Origin: DAHUYF01 sp963789275
GTDB lineage: Bacteria > Pseudomonadota > Alphaproteobacteria > ATCC43930 > CGMCC-115725
Direction: 5' to 3'
NCBI GenBank assembly: GCA_963789275.1
Contig: CAWBKF010000007.1
Location: 1 to 64,000, forward strand
Length of the DNA: 64,000 bases
A program made the translations under genes and the position numbers. Shown one piece after another: positions 25,939 to 35,202 of this stretch (positions within the stretch are counted from its first letter, which is position 1; every line of letters starts with the position of its first letter). The notes below the pieces were generated by a model, which saw only the letters and a list, made by a program, of their open reading frames with translations, was not told the DNA's origin and ran no database searches.

Positions 25939-26029
25939 CCACGGAGACACGGAGGACACGGAGAAGGGAAGAATGGCGCGCTTCGCGCGCCGAACACACT
26001 TCTTCTCCGTGCCCTCCGTGTCTCCGTGG
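25939..26029. repeat. CCACGGAGACACGGAG inverted repeat, copy 1
   Basis: The left arm CCACGGAGACACGGAG at 25939 is repeated inverted, ending at 26029, with a further GCGCGC palindrome in the loop. The same outer arms recur at 45990-46200. It lies between the convergent kinase and LysR genes and could also act as a bidirectional terminator. Confidence 0.8.
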
Positions 26030-26070
26030 TGCACCTTCTTGCGCTTGCGCGGATTCAGTTGCTCCGCGGC

Positions 26071-26967
26071 TCAGGCGGTCCCGCCGGCAGGCGCGGCGGC
26101 GTCGAAGCTGTCGCGCAGCAGGCTGGCGATGACGAAATCCGCGAGCCGGTCGGCGGCCGGGCTGGGCCGGCCGGGGCAGCGATGCATCACCACATCGACT
26201 TCCGGCAGGTCGGGGAAGGATTCGGGCCGGCCGAGCACGCGCATGCCGGCGACCAGCGCGCTCTTCGCCACGACGCTGACGGCGAAGCCCGAGAACACCG
26301 CCGCCTGCAGGCCGCTGATGCTCTCGCTGACGCAGGCGAGCCGCCACGGCCGGCCGATGCGGTCGAGCGCCGCGAGCGCGGCGTCGCGATAGAGGTTGCC
26401 GCGCGGCAGCAGCGCCAGCGGCACCGGATTCTCGCTGTAGGCGGCATGGCCCTGGCCGCCGACCCAGACCAGCGGCTCCTTGCGGATGAACTCGCCGGCG
26501 CGGATGCCCGGCATGGCGGTCACCAGCGCGATGTCGATGGCGTTGGCGTCGATCTCCTCCATCAGCGTGCGGCTCAGCGCGCAGCGCACATCGACCTCGA
26601 CGCCGGGATATGCGGCGCGGAAGCTGGTCAGGATCTGCGGCAGCAGATAGGCCGCGTAGAGATCGGGGGTGCCGAGCACGACCCGCCCCTCGACATGCTT
26701 GGCGTTCATCCGCTGCCACAGCTCGTCATGCATGCGCAGGATGGCGCGCGCATAGCCCAACAGCACCTCGCCGTCGCGCGTCGGCTTCGGCCGGCGCGCC
26801 ATCGGCTCGAAGAACTGCTTGCCCGTCTGCTCCTCGAGGCGGCGGATCTGGAGCGTGATCGCCGGCTGGGTCCGTCCCATCCGGCGGGCCGCCTCGGTGA
26901 CGCTGCCGGTCTCCACCACGGCCACGAAGGAGCGCAGCGACCGGATGTCGAGATGCCCCGCGGTCAT
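26071..26967 (-). CDS. LysR family transcriptional regulator
   Basis: A 298-residue regulator with N-terminal winged HTH (RSLRSFVAVVETGSVTEAARRMGRTQPAITLQIRRLEEQTG) and a C-terminal periplasmic-binding-like effector domain (about 90-290, with VVLGTPDLYAAYLLPQIL). The start at 26967 is chosen so that the HTH begins about 10 residues in, as is normal. It is divergent from the transport and hydroxylase cluster beginning at 27143 and is its most likely activator. The 175-bp intergenic region is AT-richer and should contain the LysR box. The effector is probably the transported substrate. Confidence 0.92.
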   Translation of the reverse strand: MTAGHLDIRSLRSFVAVVETGSVTEAARRMGRTQPAITLQIRRLEEQTGKQFFEPMARRPKPTRDGEVLLGYARAILRMHDELWQRMNAKHVEGRVVLGTPDLYAAYLLPQILTSFRAAYPGVEVDVRCALSRTLMEEIDANAIDIALVTAMPGIRAGEFIRKEPLVWVGGQGHAAYSENPVPLALLPRGNLYRDAALAALDRIGRPWRLACVSESISGLQAAVFSGFAVSVVAKSALVAGMRVLGRPESFPDLPEVDVVMHRCPGRPSPAADRLADFVIASLLRDSFDAAAPAGGTA

Positions 26968-27142
26968 GGCGACATAACTCCCGCTTATGCTTGCGATTAA
27001 CATTTGCAATTTCTGTACCGGAGCAAGTGGACTTATGGTCTCTCCAAAGTTCGATGGCGCCGGACCAAGTGATGCACAGATTTTCACCAGAGTGCTCACA
27101 ATGTGGACGATTTGCGCCGGCACAGACTAATCGGAGGGCCAG

Positions 27143-28480
27143 ATGAGCGAACGCCGGAGCAAGCACGGTATTTCTAAGGGAAACGGCAAGACTACTCTCG
27201 TGTCGCGCCGCAACGTCTTGAAGGGCACGGCCGCAGCCATCGGCACCGCGGCCGGCAGCGGGGTCATCGGCGCGCCGATGATCTGGGCGCAGGAGATCAA
27301 GGACATCACGCTGACCCATATCGGCGTGTCCTATTCGGTGGTGCAGGCGATCGGCGATCAGGCGCAGAAGGATCTGGGCTTCAAGGTCGTGATGCAGAAC
27401 CTCGACACCTCGGCCGCGCTCACGCGCTTCATCACCCAGCCGAAATCGGTCGACATCCCCGATCTCGAGGGCTGGCAGGCCAAGGTGGCGGTGGCGCACG
27501 GGCTGGTGCAGGGCATCGAGGTCAAGCGCGTCAAAGAATTCGACAACATGCTGCCGATCTTCACCAAGGGCGAATACGAGGGGAAGAAGGTGTCACGCCA
27601 GGGCATCTCGCCCTATGAGGCGATGTATGTCGAGACCAAGGACGCCACCAAGATCGTCGAGGGCGTGCACGACTACATGACCATGCTGCCGCAGGTCTAC
27701 AATTGCGACAGCCTGGGGTACCGGCCCGACCTGCTCGATCATCCCGTGACCCAGTGGAAGGATCTGTACGATCCCAAATACAAGGGCAAGGCGGCGATCC
27801 TCGACGTGCCGAACATCGGCATCATGGACGCGGCGCTCGCCTGCGAATTGCGCGGCGACATCGTCTACAAGAACAAGGGCAACATGACGCGGGCAGAGAT
27901 CGACACCACGATCAACGCGCTCATCGCGCTCAAGAAGGCCGGCCAGTTCCGCGCCACTTGGACGACCTTCGAGCAGTCGGTCGAGCTGATGGCCTCGGGC
28001 GAGGTGATCCTGCAATCGATGTGGTCGCCGGCGGTCACCGCCGTGCTGGCCAAAGGCATCCCCTGCATCTACGCGCCGGTCAACCAGCGGCCCGACGGCA
28101 AGGAAGGCTATCGCGGCTGGTGCAACGGCATGGGGCTGATGAAGCACCTCAGCGGCAAGAAGCTCGACGCGGCCTACGAATATCTCAACTGGTACTATTC
28201 GGGCTGGCAGGGCGCCTTCGTCGCGCGGCACGGCTATTACAGCCCGGTGCCGAAGACCGCCGAGAAGTTCATGGACGCCAACGAGTACGGCTACTGGTAT
28301 CTCGGCAAGCCGGCCGTGGACGTGATCAAGGACCCCTATGGGGCGCCGATCGCCAAGCCCGGCGCGGTGCGCGACGGCGGCTCCTTCATCGAGCGCTTCA
28401 CCAACATCTCGTGCTGGAACACGGTGATGGACGAGAACCAGTACATGATCCAGCGCTGGAACGAGTTCAAGGCCGCCTGA
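27143..28480 (+). CDS. ABC transporter substrate-binding protein, polyamine (PotD) type
   Basis: A 445-residue extracellular solute-binding protein. The N-terminus carries a twin-arginine signal (SRRNVLKGTAAAIGTAAG, Arg22-Arg23) with cleavage near AQEI. The mature part resembles spermidine/putrescine-type binding proteins (family 1/8), with YNCDSLGYRPDL, a conserved SMWSPAVTAVLAKG region and RGWCNGMGLMKHL. Tat export suggests folding in the cytoplasm. It is the first gene of a potDBCA-like set followed by coxSLM-type genes. Ligand unknown. Relatives in such settings bind compounds other than polyamines. Confidence 0.92.
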   Translation: MSERRSKHGISKGNGKTTLVSRRNVLKGTAAAIGTAAGSGVIGAPMIWAQEIKDITLTHIGVSYSVVQAIGDQAQKDLGFKVVMQNLDTSAALTRFITQPKSVDIPDLEGWQAKVAVAHGLVQGIEVKRVKEFDNMLPIFTKGEYEGKKVSRQGISPYEAMYVETKDATKIVEGVHDYMTMLPQVYNCDSLGYRPDLLDHPVTQWKDLYDPKYKGKAAILDVPNIGIMDAALACELRGDIVYKNKGNMTRAEIDTTINALIALKKAGQFRATWTTFEQSVELMASGEVILQSMWSPAVTAVLAKGIPCIYAPVNQRPDGKEGYRGWCNGMGLMKHLSGKKLDAAYEYLNWYYSGWQGAFVARHGYYSPVPKTAEKFMDANEYGYWYLGKPAVDVIKDPYGAPIAKPGAVRDGGSFIERFTNISCWNTVMDENQYMIQRWNEFKAA

Positions 28481-28558
28481 GGATTGGACGGTAACCGGAG
28501 GGCGGCGGCGCGGCCGTCCGCCCTCCCCCTGCGGAGCGACGAGGATGCGGGTTAAGCG

Positions 28559-29422
28559 ATGGTGTCGGCTCGGACGAGGTTAGCGCTTCAGGTTCTGCCC
28601 CTGGTGGCCGTGCTGCTGGTATTTTTCGTGTTCCCCTTGTTCATCGTGCTGGCCGTCAGCTTCTTCCATTATGACGATATGGGAATGAAGCCCGGCTTCA
28701 CGCTGGAGAACTACGCCGCGGTTCTCGATACCGGCCTCACCTACAGCCTCTACTGGTCGATGATCAAATTCGCGGTCATCACCTGGGCATGCACCTTGGT
28801 CATCGGCTTTCTCGTGGCGTATTTCCTGGTCTTCCACGTGCGCAGCAAGCTGATCGCCATCGGCCTCTTCCTGGTGTGCACGGTGCCGTTCTGGACGTCG
28901 AACATCATCCGGATGATTTCCTGGCTGCCGCTGCTCGGCAAGCAGGGGTTGATCAACAGCGCGCTGATCGGCACCGGCGTCATCCACCAGCCGCTGCAAT
29001 TCCTGCTGTTCTCCGATTTCTCGGTGGTGGTCTCCTACGTGCACATCTTCACGATCTTCATGATCGTGCCGATCTTCAACACGATGAGCCGCATCGACCG
29101 GGCGCTGTTCGAAGCCGCGCGCGATGCCGGCCTCAGCCGGCTCCAGACCATGCTCCAGGTGGTGATCCCGCTGACCAAGAACGGCATCGCGCTGGGATCG
29201 ATCTTCGTCGTCACGCTGGTGATGGGCGATTTCTACATCGTCAAGGTGCTGAGCGGCGGCAGCCGGGCCTCGATCCTGTCGGCGGTCTCCGACGACATCT
29301 CCACCCTGCTGTTCCCGCAGGCGGCGGCGCAGTCGGTGTTCCTGATCATCATCGTCATGCTGATGGTGGGCCTGATCCTGCGCACGGTCGACGTGCGCAA
29401 GGAACTCGTGGACCGGAAATAG
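28559..29422 (+). CDS. ABC transporter permease, PotB type
   Basis: A 287-residue inner-membrane permease with six hydrophobic segments, the first in QVLPLVAVLLVFFVFPLFIVLAV. It carries the EAA loop motif EAARDAGLSRLQTMLQVVIPLTKNGI, the contact site for the ATPase. It pairs with the permease gene 10 bp downstream. The gap to the binding-protein gene (78 bp) is GC-rich. Confidence 0.93.
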   Translation: MVSARTRLALQVLPLVAVLLVFFVFPLFIVLAVSFFHYDDMGMKPGFTLENYAAVLDTGLTYSLYWSMIKFAVITWACTLVIGFLVAYFLVFHVRSKLIAIGLFLVCTVPFWTSNIIRMISWLPLLGKQGLINSALIGTGVIHQPLQFLLFSDFSVVVSYVHIFTIFMIVPIFNTMSRIDRALFEAARDAGLSRLQTMLQVVIPLTKNGIALGSIFVVTLVMGDFYIVKVLSGGSRASILSAVSDDISTLLFPQAAAQSVFLIIIVMLMVGLILRTVDVRKELVDRK

Positions 29423-29432
29423 GGGAGCCACG

Positions 29433-30263
29433 ATGCAGAGCTCGAGCGACCGGCGACCCTGGACCTTCTATCTCCTGGCCGCAATCTTCGCCGCCTATGT
29501 GCTGTTCCTCTACGGGCCGATGTTCTGCATCTTCGTCCTGTCGTTCCAGGGCCCGCAGGGCGGGCTGGTGTTCCCGATGCGCGGCCACGGCATCTTCTGG
29601 TTCGTGCAGCTGGTGACGCAGGCCGACACCGGCGACATGGTCGGCGCGATCGGGCGCTCGCTGCCGCTGGCGCTGATCGTGATGGTGCTGACCGTGGCCG
29701 TCTCGATATCGGCGGGGCTCGCGTTTCGCGAGAAGTTTCGCGGCGCCGGCGCGTTGTTCTATCTCGCGGTCGCGAGCTTGGTGGCGCCGGGCTACGTGCT
29801 CGGCATCGGCATCGGCCTGATGTTCGAGATCTTCGGCATCAGCGCCGATTGGTGGAGCTCGGCGCTGGGCGCGCAGCTCACCTGGACGCTGCCCTTCGGC
29901 CTCCTGATCATGTTCGCGGTGTTCGGGCGCTTGAGCCGCTCCTACGAGGAGGCGGCGCGCGACATGGGGTCGAGCCGGACCGCGACATTGTGGCTGGTGA
30001 TCCTGCCGATCGTGCTGCCCGGCATCATCGCGGTGGCGCTCTTCGGCTTCACGCTCTCTTATGACGAATTCCCGCGGACGCTGCAGACCACGGGCGGCAC
30101 GAACACGCTGCCGATCGAGATCTGGAGCATGACGCAGAACGTCACGTCGCCCTCGATCTACGCGCTGGGCACGCTGACGACGATCTTTTCCTTCGTGGTC
30201 ATCGGGATCTCGCTGTCCGCGGTGGCGCTGATCCAGCGCCGCCGGGCGGGGCGCCTGGCCTAG
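29433..30263 (+). CDS. ABC transporter permease, PotC type
   Basis: A 276-residue inner-membrane permease. Transmembrane segments begin with FYLLAAIFAAYVLFLYGPMF. The EAA loop is present as EEAARDMGSSRTATLWLVILPIVLPGI, followed by the FTLSYDEFPRT block typical of PotC proteins. It starts 10 bp after the PotB-type gene and precedes the ATPase gene by 35 bp. Confidence 0.93.
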   Translation: MQSSSDRRPWTFYLLAAIFAAYVLFLYGPMFCIFVLSFQGPQGGLVFPMRGHGIFWFVQLVTQADTGDMVGAIGRSLPLALIVMVLTVAVSISAGLAFREKFRGAGALFYLAVASLVAPGYVLGIGIGLMFEIFGISADWWSSALGAQLTWTLPFGLLIMFAVFGRLSRSYEEAARDMGSSRTATLWLVILPIVLPGIIAVALFGFTLSYDEFPRTLQTTGGTNTLPIEIWSMTQNVTSPSIYALGTLTTIFSFVVIGISLSAVALIQRRRAGRLA

Positions 30264-30298
30264 TGACCGCGCACCTGACCCAGGAGCAAGCGAGCTAG

Positions 30299-31444
30299 AT
30301 GGACGGACGGGGTACGATCGAGCTGGTGGGCTTGTTCAAGCGGTTCGCCGACGGCACCGTGGCGGTGGACGGCGTCAACCTGAGGATCGAGGACGGCGCC
30401 TATTGCTGTCTGCTGGGACCGTCGGGCTGCGGCAAGACCACCATTCTGCGCATGGTCGCCGGCCACGAGACGCCGACGGAGGGCGAGATCCTGATCGGCG
30501 GCGAGAACGTCGTCGGCCTCGAGCCGCGCCAGCGCGGCACCGCCATGATGTTCCAGAACTACGCGCTCTTCCCGCATCTCTCGGTGCGCGACAACATCGC
30601 CTTCGCGCTGCGCGCCCAGGGCATCGAGAAGAAGGAGCGCTACCGGGCGGTCGACGCGGTGATCGAGCAGGTCCAGCTCACGGCGCTCGCCAACCGCATG
30701 CCGAACCAGCTTTCCGGCGGCCAGCAGCAGCGCGTGGCGCTGGCGCGCGCCATCGTCACCAAGCCGCGCGTCCTGCTGCTCGACGAGCCGCTCTCGGCGC
30801 TCGATGAGTTCCTTCGCCTCCAGATGCGCTCCGAGCTGCGCGAGATGCAGAAGCGGCTCGGCATCACCTTCATCCATGTCACCCACACCCAGCTCGAAGC
30901 CGTGGCCGTGGCCGAGCAGGTCGTGGTCATGGACAAGGGCAAGATCGAGCAGACCTCCTCGGCGCGCGGCATCTATGCCGATCCCGCCAGTCCCTATGTC
31001 GCGCGCTTCATGGGCGGCCAGAATGTGCTCACGGGAACGGTCCAGAGCTTCGCCGGCGGACGCGCCACGCTGAAGGGCGCGGGCGGCCAGCACTTCGAGC
31101 TCGCGGGTGACGCGCATCACCTTGCCGTGGGCTCGGTGGTCACTTTCGCGGTGCGCCGCGACGAGGTGCTGCTGGCCAAGGCGGTCGCGGCGCCGGCCTT
31201 GGGCGTGAACGCGCTCAGCGCCCGCGTCACCATGACCGAGTACCAGGGCATCTACGTCAAGGTCACGCTCGCCGTCGATCTCGGTCCCGGCCAGGTGAAC
31301 GGCGCCGACGAATTCGTCGCTTACGTTCCCGAAGCCGATTTCTTCGCGAGCGCCATTCAGATCGGCGATGCCGTGGTCGCGTCCTGGCAGACCGGAAGCG
31401 TCCGCATTCTTGCCGGCGATGCCAACGCCTTTCCACGACATTGA
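30299..31444 (+). CDS. ABC transporter ATP-binding protein, PotA type
   Basis: A 381-residue ATPase energising the importer. Walker A GPSGCGKTT, Q-loop in MFQNYALFPH, signature LSGGQQQR, Walker B VLLLDEPLSALD, H-loop in FIHVTHTQLEA. A C-terminal TOBE-type regulatory domain (about 285-375) follows. The sequence is complete. The [2Fe-2S] subunit gene begins 31 bp later with its own GGAG site, so transporter and hydroxylase genes are probably one transcript. Confidence 0.95.
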   Translation: MDGRGTIELVGLFKRFADGTVAVDGVNLRIEDGAYCCLLGPSGCGKTTILRMVAGHETPTEGEILIGGENVVGLEPRQRGTAMMFQNYALFPHLSVRDNIAFALRAQGIEKKERYRAVDAVIEQVQLTALANRMPNQLSGGQQQRVALARAIVTKPRVLLLDEPLSALDEFLRLQMRSELREMQKRLGITFIHVTHTQLEAVAVAEQVVVMDKGKIEQTSSARGIYADPASPYVARFMGGQNVLTGTVQSFAGGRATLKGAGGQHFELAGDAHHLAVGSVVTFAVRRDEVLLAKAVAAPALGVNALSARVTMTEYQGIYVKVTLAVDLGPGQVNGADEFVAYVPEADFFASAIQIGDAVVASWQTGSVRILAGDANAFPRH

Positions 31445-31475
31445 TCGCGCCGGCGCGACAAGGAGCAGGGTTGCC

Positions 31476-31943
31476 ATGGATATCACGCTGACGGTCAATG
31501 GGCGGCAGGTGACGGCGTCGGTCGAGGCCAGCGCGCTGCTGTCGGCGCTGCTGCGCGAGACGCTCGGGCTGACCGGGACGCATATCGGCTGCGATACCAG
31601 CCAATGCGGCGCCTGCACCGTGCTGGTCGATGGCAGATCGATCAAGAGCTGCACCATCCTCGCCGCCGAAGCCGCGGGCGCGACGGTCGTCACCATCGAG
31701 GGCCTGGCGGTGGATGGCGCGCTCCATCCGATGCAGCAGGCGTTTCATGACAATCACGGGCTGCAATGCGGCTTTTGCACGCCGGGCATGGTGATGAGCG
31801 CGGTCGATCTCGTCGCGGTCACGCCCGACCCGTCGGAGGTGGAGATCCGCTCCTGGCTCAAGGGCAATATCTGCCGCTGCACCGGCTATCAGAACATCGT
31901 CAAGGCCATCCGCGCCGGGGCGACCGCCCTGCGCAGCGCCTGA
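31476..31943 (+). CDS. Molybdenum hydroxylase [2Fe-2S] small subunit (CoxS-like)
   Basis: A 155-residue iron-sulfur subunit of a xanthine-oxidase-family enzyme. The plant-type cluster is Cys39, Cys44, Cys47, Cys59 (HIGCDTSQCGACTVL). The second cluster is Cys98, Cys101, Cys133, Cys135 (LQCGFCTPGM and ICRCTGYQNI). It passes electrons between the molybdopterin and FAD subunits. I chose the ATG at 31476, which gives the standard MDITLTVNG start with an AGGAG site, over upstream in-frame starts that overlap the ATPase gene. The order S-L-M is seen in several such clusters. Confidence 0.94.
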   Translation: MDITLTVNGRQVTASVEASALLSALLRETLGLTGTHIGCDTSQCGACTVLVDGRSIKSCTILAAEAAGATVVTIEGLAVDGALHPMQQAFHDNHGLQCGFCTPGMVMSAVDLVAVTPDPSEVEIRSWLKGNICRCTGYQNIVKAIRAGATALRSA

Positions 31944-31958
31944 GGAGGAGGCTCACCC

Positions 31959-34343
31959 ATGACCCATGACGGCATCGGCGCATCCGTGCGGCGCAAGGAG
32001 GACCGGCGCTTCCTCACCGGGCGCGGCCGCTACGTCCCCGACATCGTCCGCCCGCAGCAGCTCTATGCCGTGTTCCTGCGCTCGCCGCATGCCCATGCCG
32101 AGATCCTCGCGATCGACGTCAAGGCGGCGCTCGCCAGCCCCGGCGTCGCCGCGGTCTATACTGCGGCCGACATCGCCGGCAAGATCAACGGCGTGCCCTG
32201 CGCCTGGGGCATCGCCGGCAAGGACGGCAAGCCGATGAAGGAGCCGGTGCATCCGCCGCTCGCCACCGGCAAGGTGCGCCATGTCGGCGATCCCGTGGCG
32301 ATGATCATCGCCAACTCGGTGGCGGCGGCCAAGAACGCCGCCGAGCTGGTGGCGGTCGATTACCAGGTGCTGCCGGCGGTCACCGGCGTCGCCGATGCGG
32401 TGAAGCCCGGCGCGCCGCAGCTCTACGCCGACGTTCCCGGCAATCTCTGCTGCGACTGGTCGGTCGGCGACAAAGCGGCGACCGAGGCAGCCTTCGCCGC
32501 GGCATACCGCATCGCCAAGCTCGACCTCGTCAACAACCGCCTCGTGCCCAACGCGATGGAATCACGTGCGGCGCTGGCGGAATACGAGCCGTCGACGGGC
32601 GAGTACACGCTCTATACGTCGACGCAGCTGCCGCATGTCGCGCGCGTGCTGCTCGGCGTGCTCATGCTCGGCATTCCCGAGCGCAAGTTCCGCGTCGTGG
32701 CGCCCGATGTCGGCGGCGGCTTCGGCAGCAAGCAGGTGGTCTATGCCGAGGAGGCGCTGGTCACCTGGGCAGCGGGCCGGCTCGAGCGCCCGGTCAAATG
32801 GGTCGCCGAGCGCAGCGAGGCCTTCCTCTCCGACGCGCAGGGCCGCGACCATGTCACCCATGCCGAGCTGGCCGTGGACAAGACCGGCAAGTTCCTGGGC
32901 TTGCGCGTCTCGACCTTGGCCAATATCGGCGGCTACATCTCGACCTTCGGCCCCAACATCCCGACCAACCTCTATGGCCCGCTGCTCGCAGGCGCCTATG
33001 CCACGCCGGCGATCTATTGCGAGGTCAAGGTGGTGTTCTCCAACACCGTGCCGACCGACGCCTATCGCGGCGCCGGCCGGCCCGAGGCCACCTTCGTGCT
33101 GGAGCGCATCGTCGACGTCGCGGCGCAGCTGCTCGGCCTCGACCGCGTCGAGATCCGCCGGCGCAACTTCATCCCCAAGGCGGCTTTCCCCTATCAGACG
33201 CCGGTGATGCTGAAATACGACACCGGCGACCACGCCGCGACGCTGGCCAAGGGGCTGGAGCTGTCGCGCTGGTCGAGCTTCGCCGAGCGGCGCAAGGAGT
33301 CCGCCGCCCGCGGCAAGCTGCGCGGCATCGGCATCGTGACCTACGTCGAGGCCTGTGGCCTCGCGCCGTCCCGCGTCGCGCAGCAGCTCGGCGCGCGCGG
33401 CGGCCTCTTCGAGAGCGCCAACATCCGCGTCAACCCCTCGGGCGACATCTCCGTCTTCACCGGCGCGCACAGCCACGGCCAGGGCCACGAGACCGTCTTC
33501 GCCCAGCTCGTCGGCGACCTCTTGGGCGTGTCGAGCGACATGGTCGAGGTCGTCCATGGCGACACCGCCCGCAGCCCCTTCGGCCTCGGCACCTACGGCT
33601 CGCGCTCGGCCGCGGTCGGCGGCGCCGCCCTCTTCAAGGCGGCCGGCAAGATCATCGACAAGGGCAAGAAGATCGCCTCGGCGCTGCTCGAGGCGAGCGA
33701 GCAGGACATCGAGTTCAGGAACGGCGCCTTCACCGTCGCCGGCACCGACCGCAGCAAGACCTTCGGCGAGATCGCCGGCGCCGCCTACACGCCGCCGCCG
33801 AGCTATCCGCTGGAGACGCTGGAGCCCGGGCTCGAGGAGACGGCGTTCTACGATCCCGTCAACTTCACCTATCCCGGCGGCTGCCATGTCGCCGAGGTCG
33901 AGATCGATCCCGAGACCGGCGTGACGACGCTCGTCGCCTATACTGCGGTCGACGATGTCGGCACCGTGCTCAACCCGATGATCGTCGAGGGCCAGGTCCA
34001 TGGCGGCGTGGTGCAGGGGGTCGGCCAGGCGCTGTGCGAGGATTGCGTCTACGATCCCGAGTCCGGCCAGCTCCTCACCGGCTCCTTCATGGATTACTGC
34101 ATGCCGCGGGCCGACGACCTCCCGACCATCGCGAGCGCGACCGAGAACACCGTCAGCGCGCACAACCCGATCGGCGTCAAGGGCTGCGGCGAGACCGGCA
34201 CCATCGCCTCGCCGGCCACGGTGATGAACGCCGTGGTCGACGCGCTCGCGGGCTTCGGCGTCACCCATATCGACATGCCGGCCTCGCCGCAGCGCGTCTG
34301 GCAGGCCATCCAAGCGGCGTCGCTCCGGCCGGCGGCCGAGTAG
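31959..34343 (+). CDS. Xanthine dehydrogenase-family molybdopterin-binding subunit (CoxL form II-like)
   Basis: A 794-residue catalytic subunit. N-terminal a/b hammerhead (SVRRKEDRRFLTGRGRYVPDIV), then molybdopterin-binding regions VAPDVGGGFGSKQ and AHSHGQGHETVFAQ, and the active-site glutamate about Glu745 in KGCGETGTIASP. The active-site loop reads AYRGAGRPE (about residue 367) rather than AYxCSFR, so the Cys that coordinates copper in true CO dehydrogenase is absent. It is therefore a hydroxylase of the wider family, for example on an N-heterocycle or aldehyde, and not a CO dehydrogenase. It begins 15 bp after the small subunit and 12 bp before the FAD subunit. No XdhC/CoxD-like maturation gene is in the window. 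Confidence 0.93.
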   Translation: MTHDGIGASVRRKEDRRFLTGRGRYVPDIVRPQQLYAVFLRSPHAHAEILAIDVKAALASPGVAAVYTAADIAGKINGVPCAWGIAGKDGKPMKEPVHPPLATGKVRHVGDPVAMIIANSVAAAKNAAELVAVDYQVLPAVTGVADAVKPGAPQLYADVPGNLCCDWSVGDKAATEAAFAAAYRIAKLDLVNNRLVPNAMESRAALAEYEPSTGEYTLYTSTQLPHVARVLLGVLMLGIPERKFRVVAPDVGGGFGSKQVVYAEEALVTWAAGRLERPVKWVAERSEAFLSDAQGRDHVTHAELAVDKTGKFLGLRVSTLANIGGYISTFGPNIPTNLYGPLLAGAYATPAIYCEVKVVFSNTVPTDAYRGAGRPEATFVLERIVDVAAQLLGLDRVEIRRRNFIPKAAFPYQTPVMLKYDTGDHAATLAKGLELSRWSSFAERRKESAARGKLRGIGIVTYVEACGLAPSRVAQQLGARGGLFESANIRVNPSGDISVFTGAHSHGQGHETVFAQLVGDLLGVSSDMVEVVHGDTARSPFGLGTYGSRSAAVGGAALFKAAGKIIDKGKKIASALLEASEQDIEFRNGAFTVAGTDRSKTFGEIAGAAYTPPPSYPLETLEPGLEETAFYDPVNFTYPGGCHVAEVEIDPETGVTTLVAYTAVDDVGTVLNPMIVEGQVHGGVVQGVGQALCEDCVYDPESGQLLTGSFMDYCMPRADDLPTIASATENTVSAHNPIGVKGCGETGTIASPATVMNAVVDALAGFGVTHIDMPASPQRVWQAIQAASLRPAAE

Positions 34344-34355
34344 GAGGAGAGACCG

Positions 34356-35153
34356 ATGTACAGTTTCGCCTATCATCGCCCGACCTCGCTCGCCGAGGTC
34401 AAGTCGCTGCTCGGGACGATCGAGGAGCCGCGGCTGCTGGCCGGCGGCCAGACGCTGATCCCGACCTTGAAGCAGCGTCTCGCCAGCCCCGACGCCGTCA
34501 TCGACCTCAAGGGCATCGCCGCGCTCGGCGGCATCGAGCGCCAGGGCGCGGCGCTGGTGATCGGCGCGCTGGCGCGGCATGCCGCGGTGGCGGCCTCGCC
34601 GCTCGTGCACCAGGCGATCCCGGCGCTCGCCGCTTTGGCCGCCGGCATCGGCGACCCGCAAGTGCGCAACCGCGGCACGCTCGGCGGCTCCATCGTCAAC
34701 AACGATCCCGCTGCCGATTACCCCGCCGCGCTGCTGGGTCTCGGCGCCACCGTGACCACCTCCGAGCGCACCATCGCCGCCGATGACTTCTTCACCGGCC
34801 TGTTCGAGACCGATCTCGAGCCCGGCGAGATCGTGACCTCGGTCGCCTTTCCCATCCCGCGCCGCGCCGCTTACGTGAAGTTCCCCAACCCCGCCTCGCG
34901 CTATGCCATCGTCGGCGTCTTCCTGGCCGAGACCGAAACCGGCGTGCGCGTCGCGGTCACCGGCGCCGGCCCGTGCGTCTTCCGGCTGAGCGCGGCCGAG
35001 GCGGCGCTCGCCCGCGCCTTCGCGCCCCAATCCCTCGACGGGCTCAGAATCGCCGCCGCCGGGCTCAACAGCGACCTCCATGCCGGCGCCGAATACCGCG
35101 CGCATCTCGTCGCCATCATGGCGCGGCGCGCCGTGCAGCAGGCGCTCGCCTGA
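34356..35153 (+). CDS. Molybdenum hydroxylase FAD-binding medium subunit (CoxM-like)
   Basis: A 265-residue flavoprotein subunit. It starts MYSFAYHRPTSLAEVKSLL and contains the FAD motifs AGGQTLIPTLKQR and VRNRGTLGGSIVNNDPAADYPA (the T-x-GG-S/N region). The C-terminal CO_deh_flav_C domain runs from about 170. Full length. With the S and L subunits it forms a three-component hydroxylase that passes electrons to an acceptor via FAD. Confidence 0.94.
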   Translation: MYSFAYHRPTSLAEVKSLLGTIEEPRLLAGGQTLIPTLKQRLASPDAVIDLKGIAALGGIERQGAALVIGALARHAAVAASPLVHQAIPALAALAAGIGDPQVRNRGTLGGSIVNNDPAADYPAALLGLGATVTTSERTIAADDFFTGLFETDLEPGEIVTSVAFPIPRRAAYVKFPNPASRYAIVGVFLAETETGVRVAVTGAGPCVFRLSAAEAALARAFAPQSLDGLRIAAAGLNSDLHAGAEYRAHLVAIMARRAVQQALA

Positions 35154-35202
35154 GCCTCGGGCGCCCGCGCCCATGCGCGGGCGCCACAGTGCAGGACGCA
35201 TC

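Noticed and set aside
23965..26034. A 689-residue minus-strand open frame opposite the hybrid kinase
   Set aside because: Antisense shadow of a gene with clear PAS, HisKA, HATPase and receiver motifs.
31476..35153. Aerobic CO dehydrogenase (coxSLM)
   Set aside because: The large subunit has AYRGAGR in the active-site loop instead of AYxCSFR. The copper-binding Cys is missing and no coxDEF-type genes are present.
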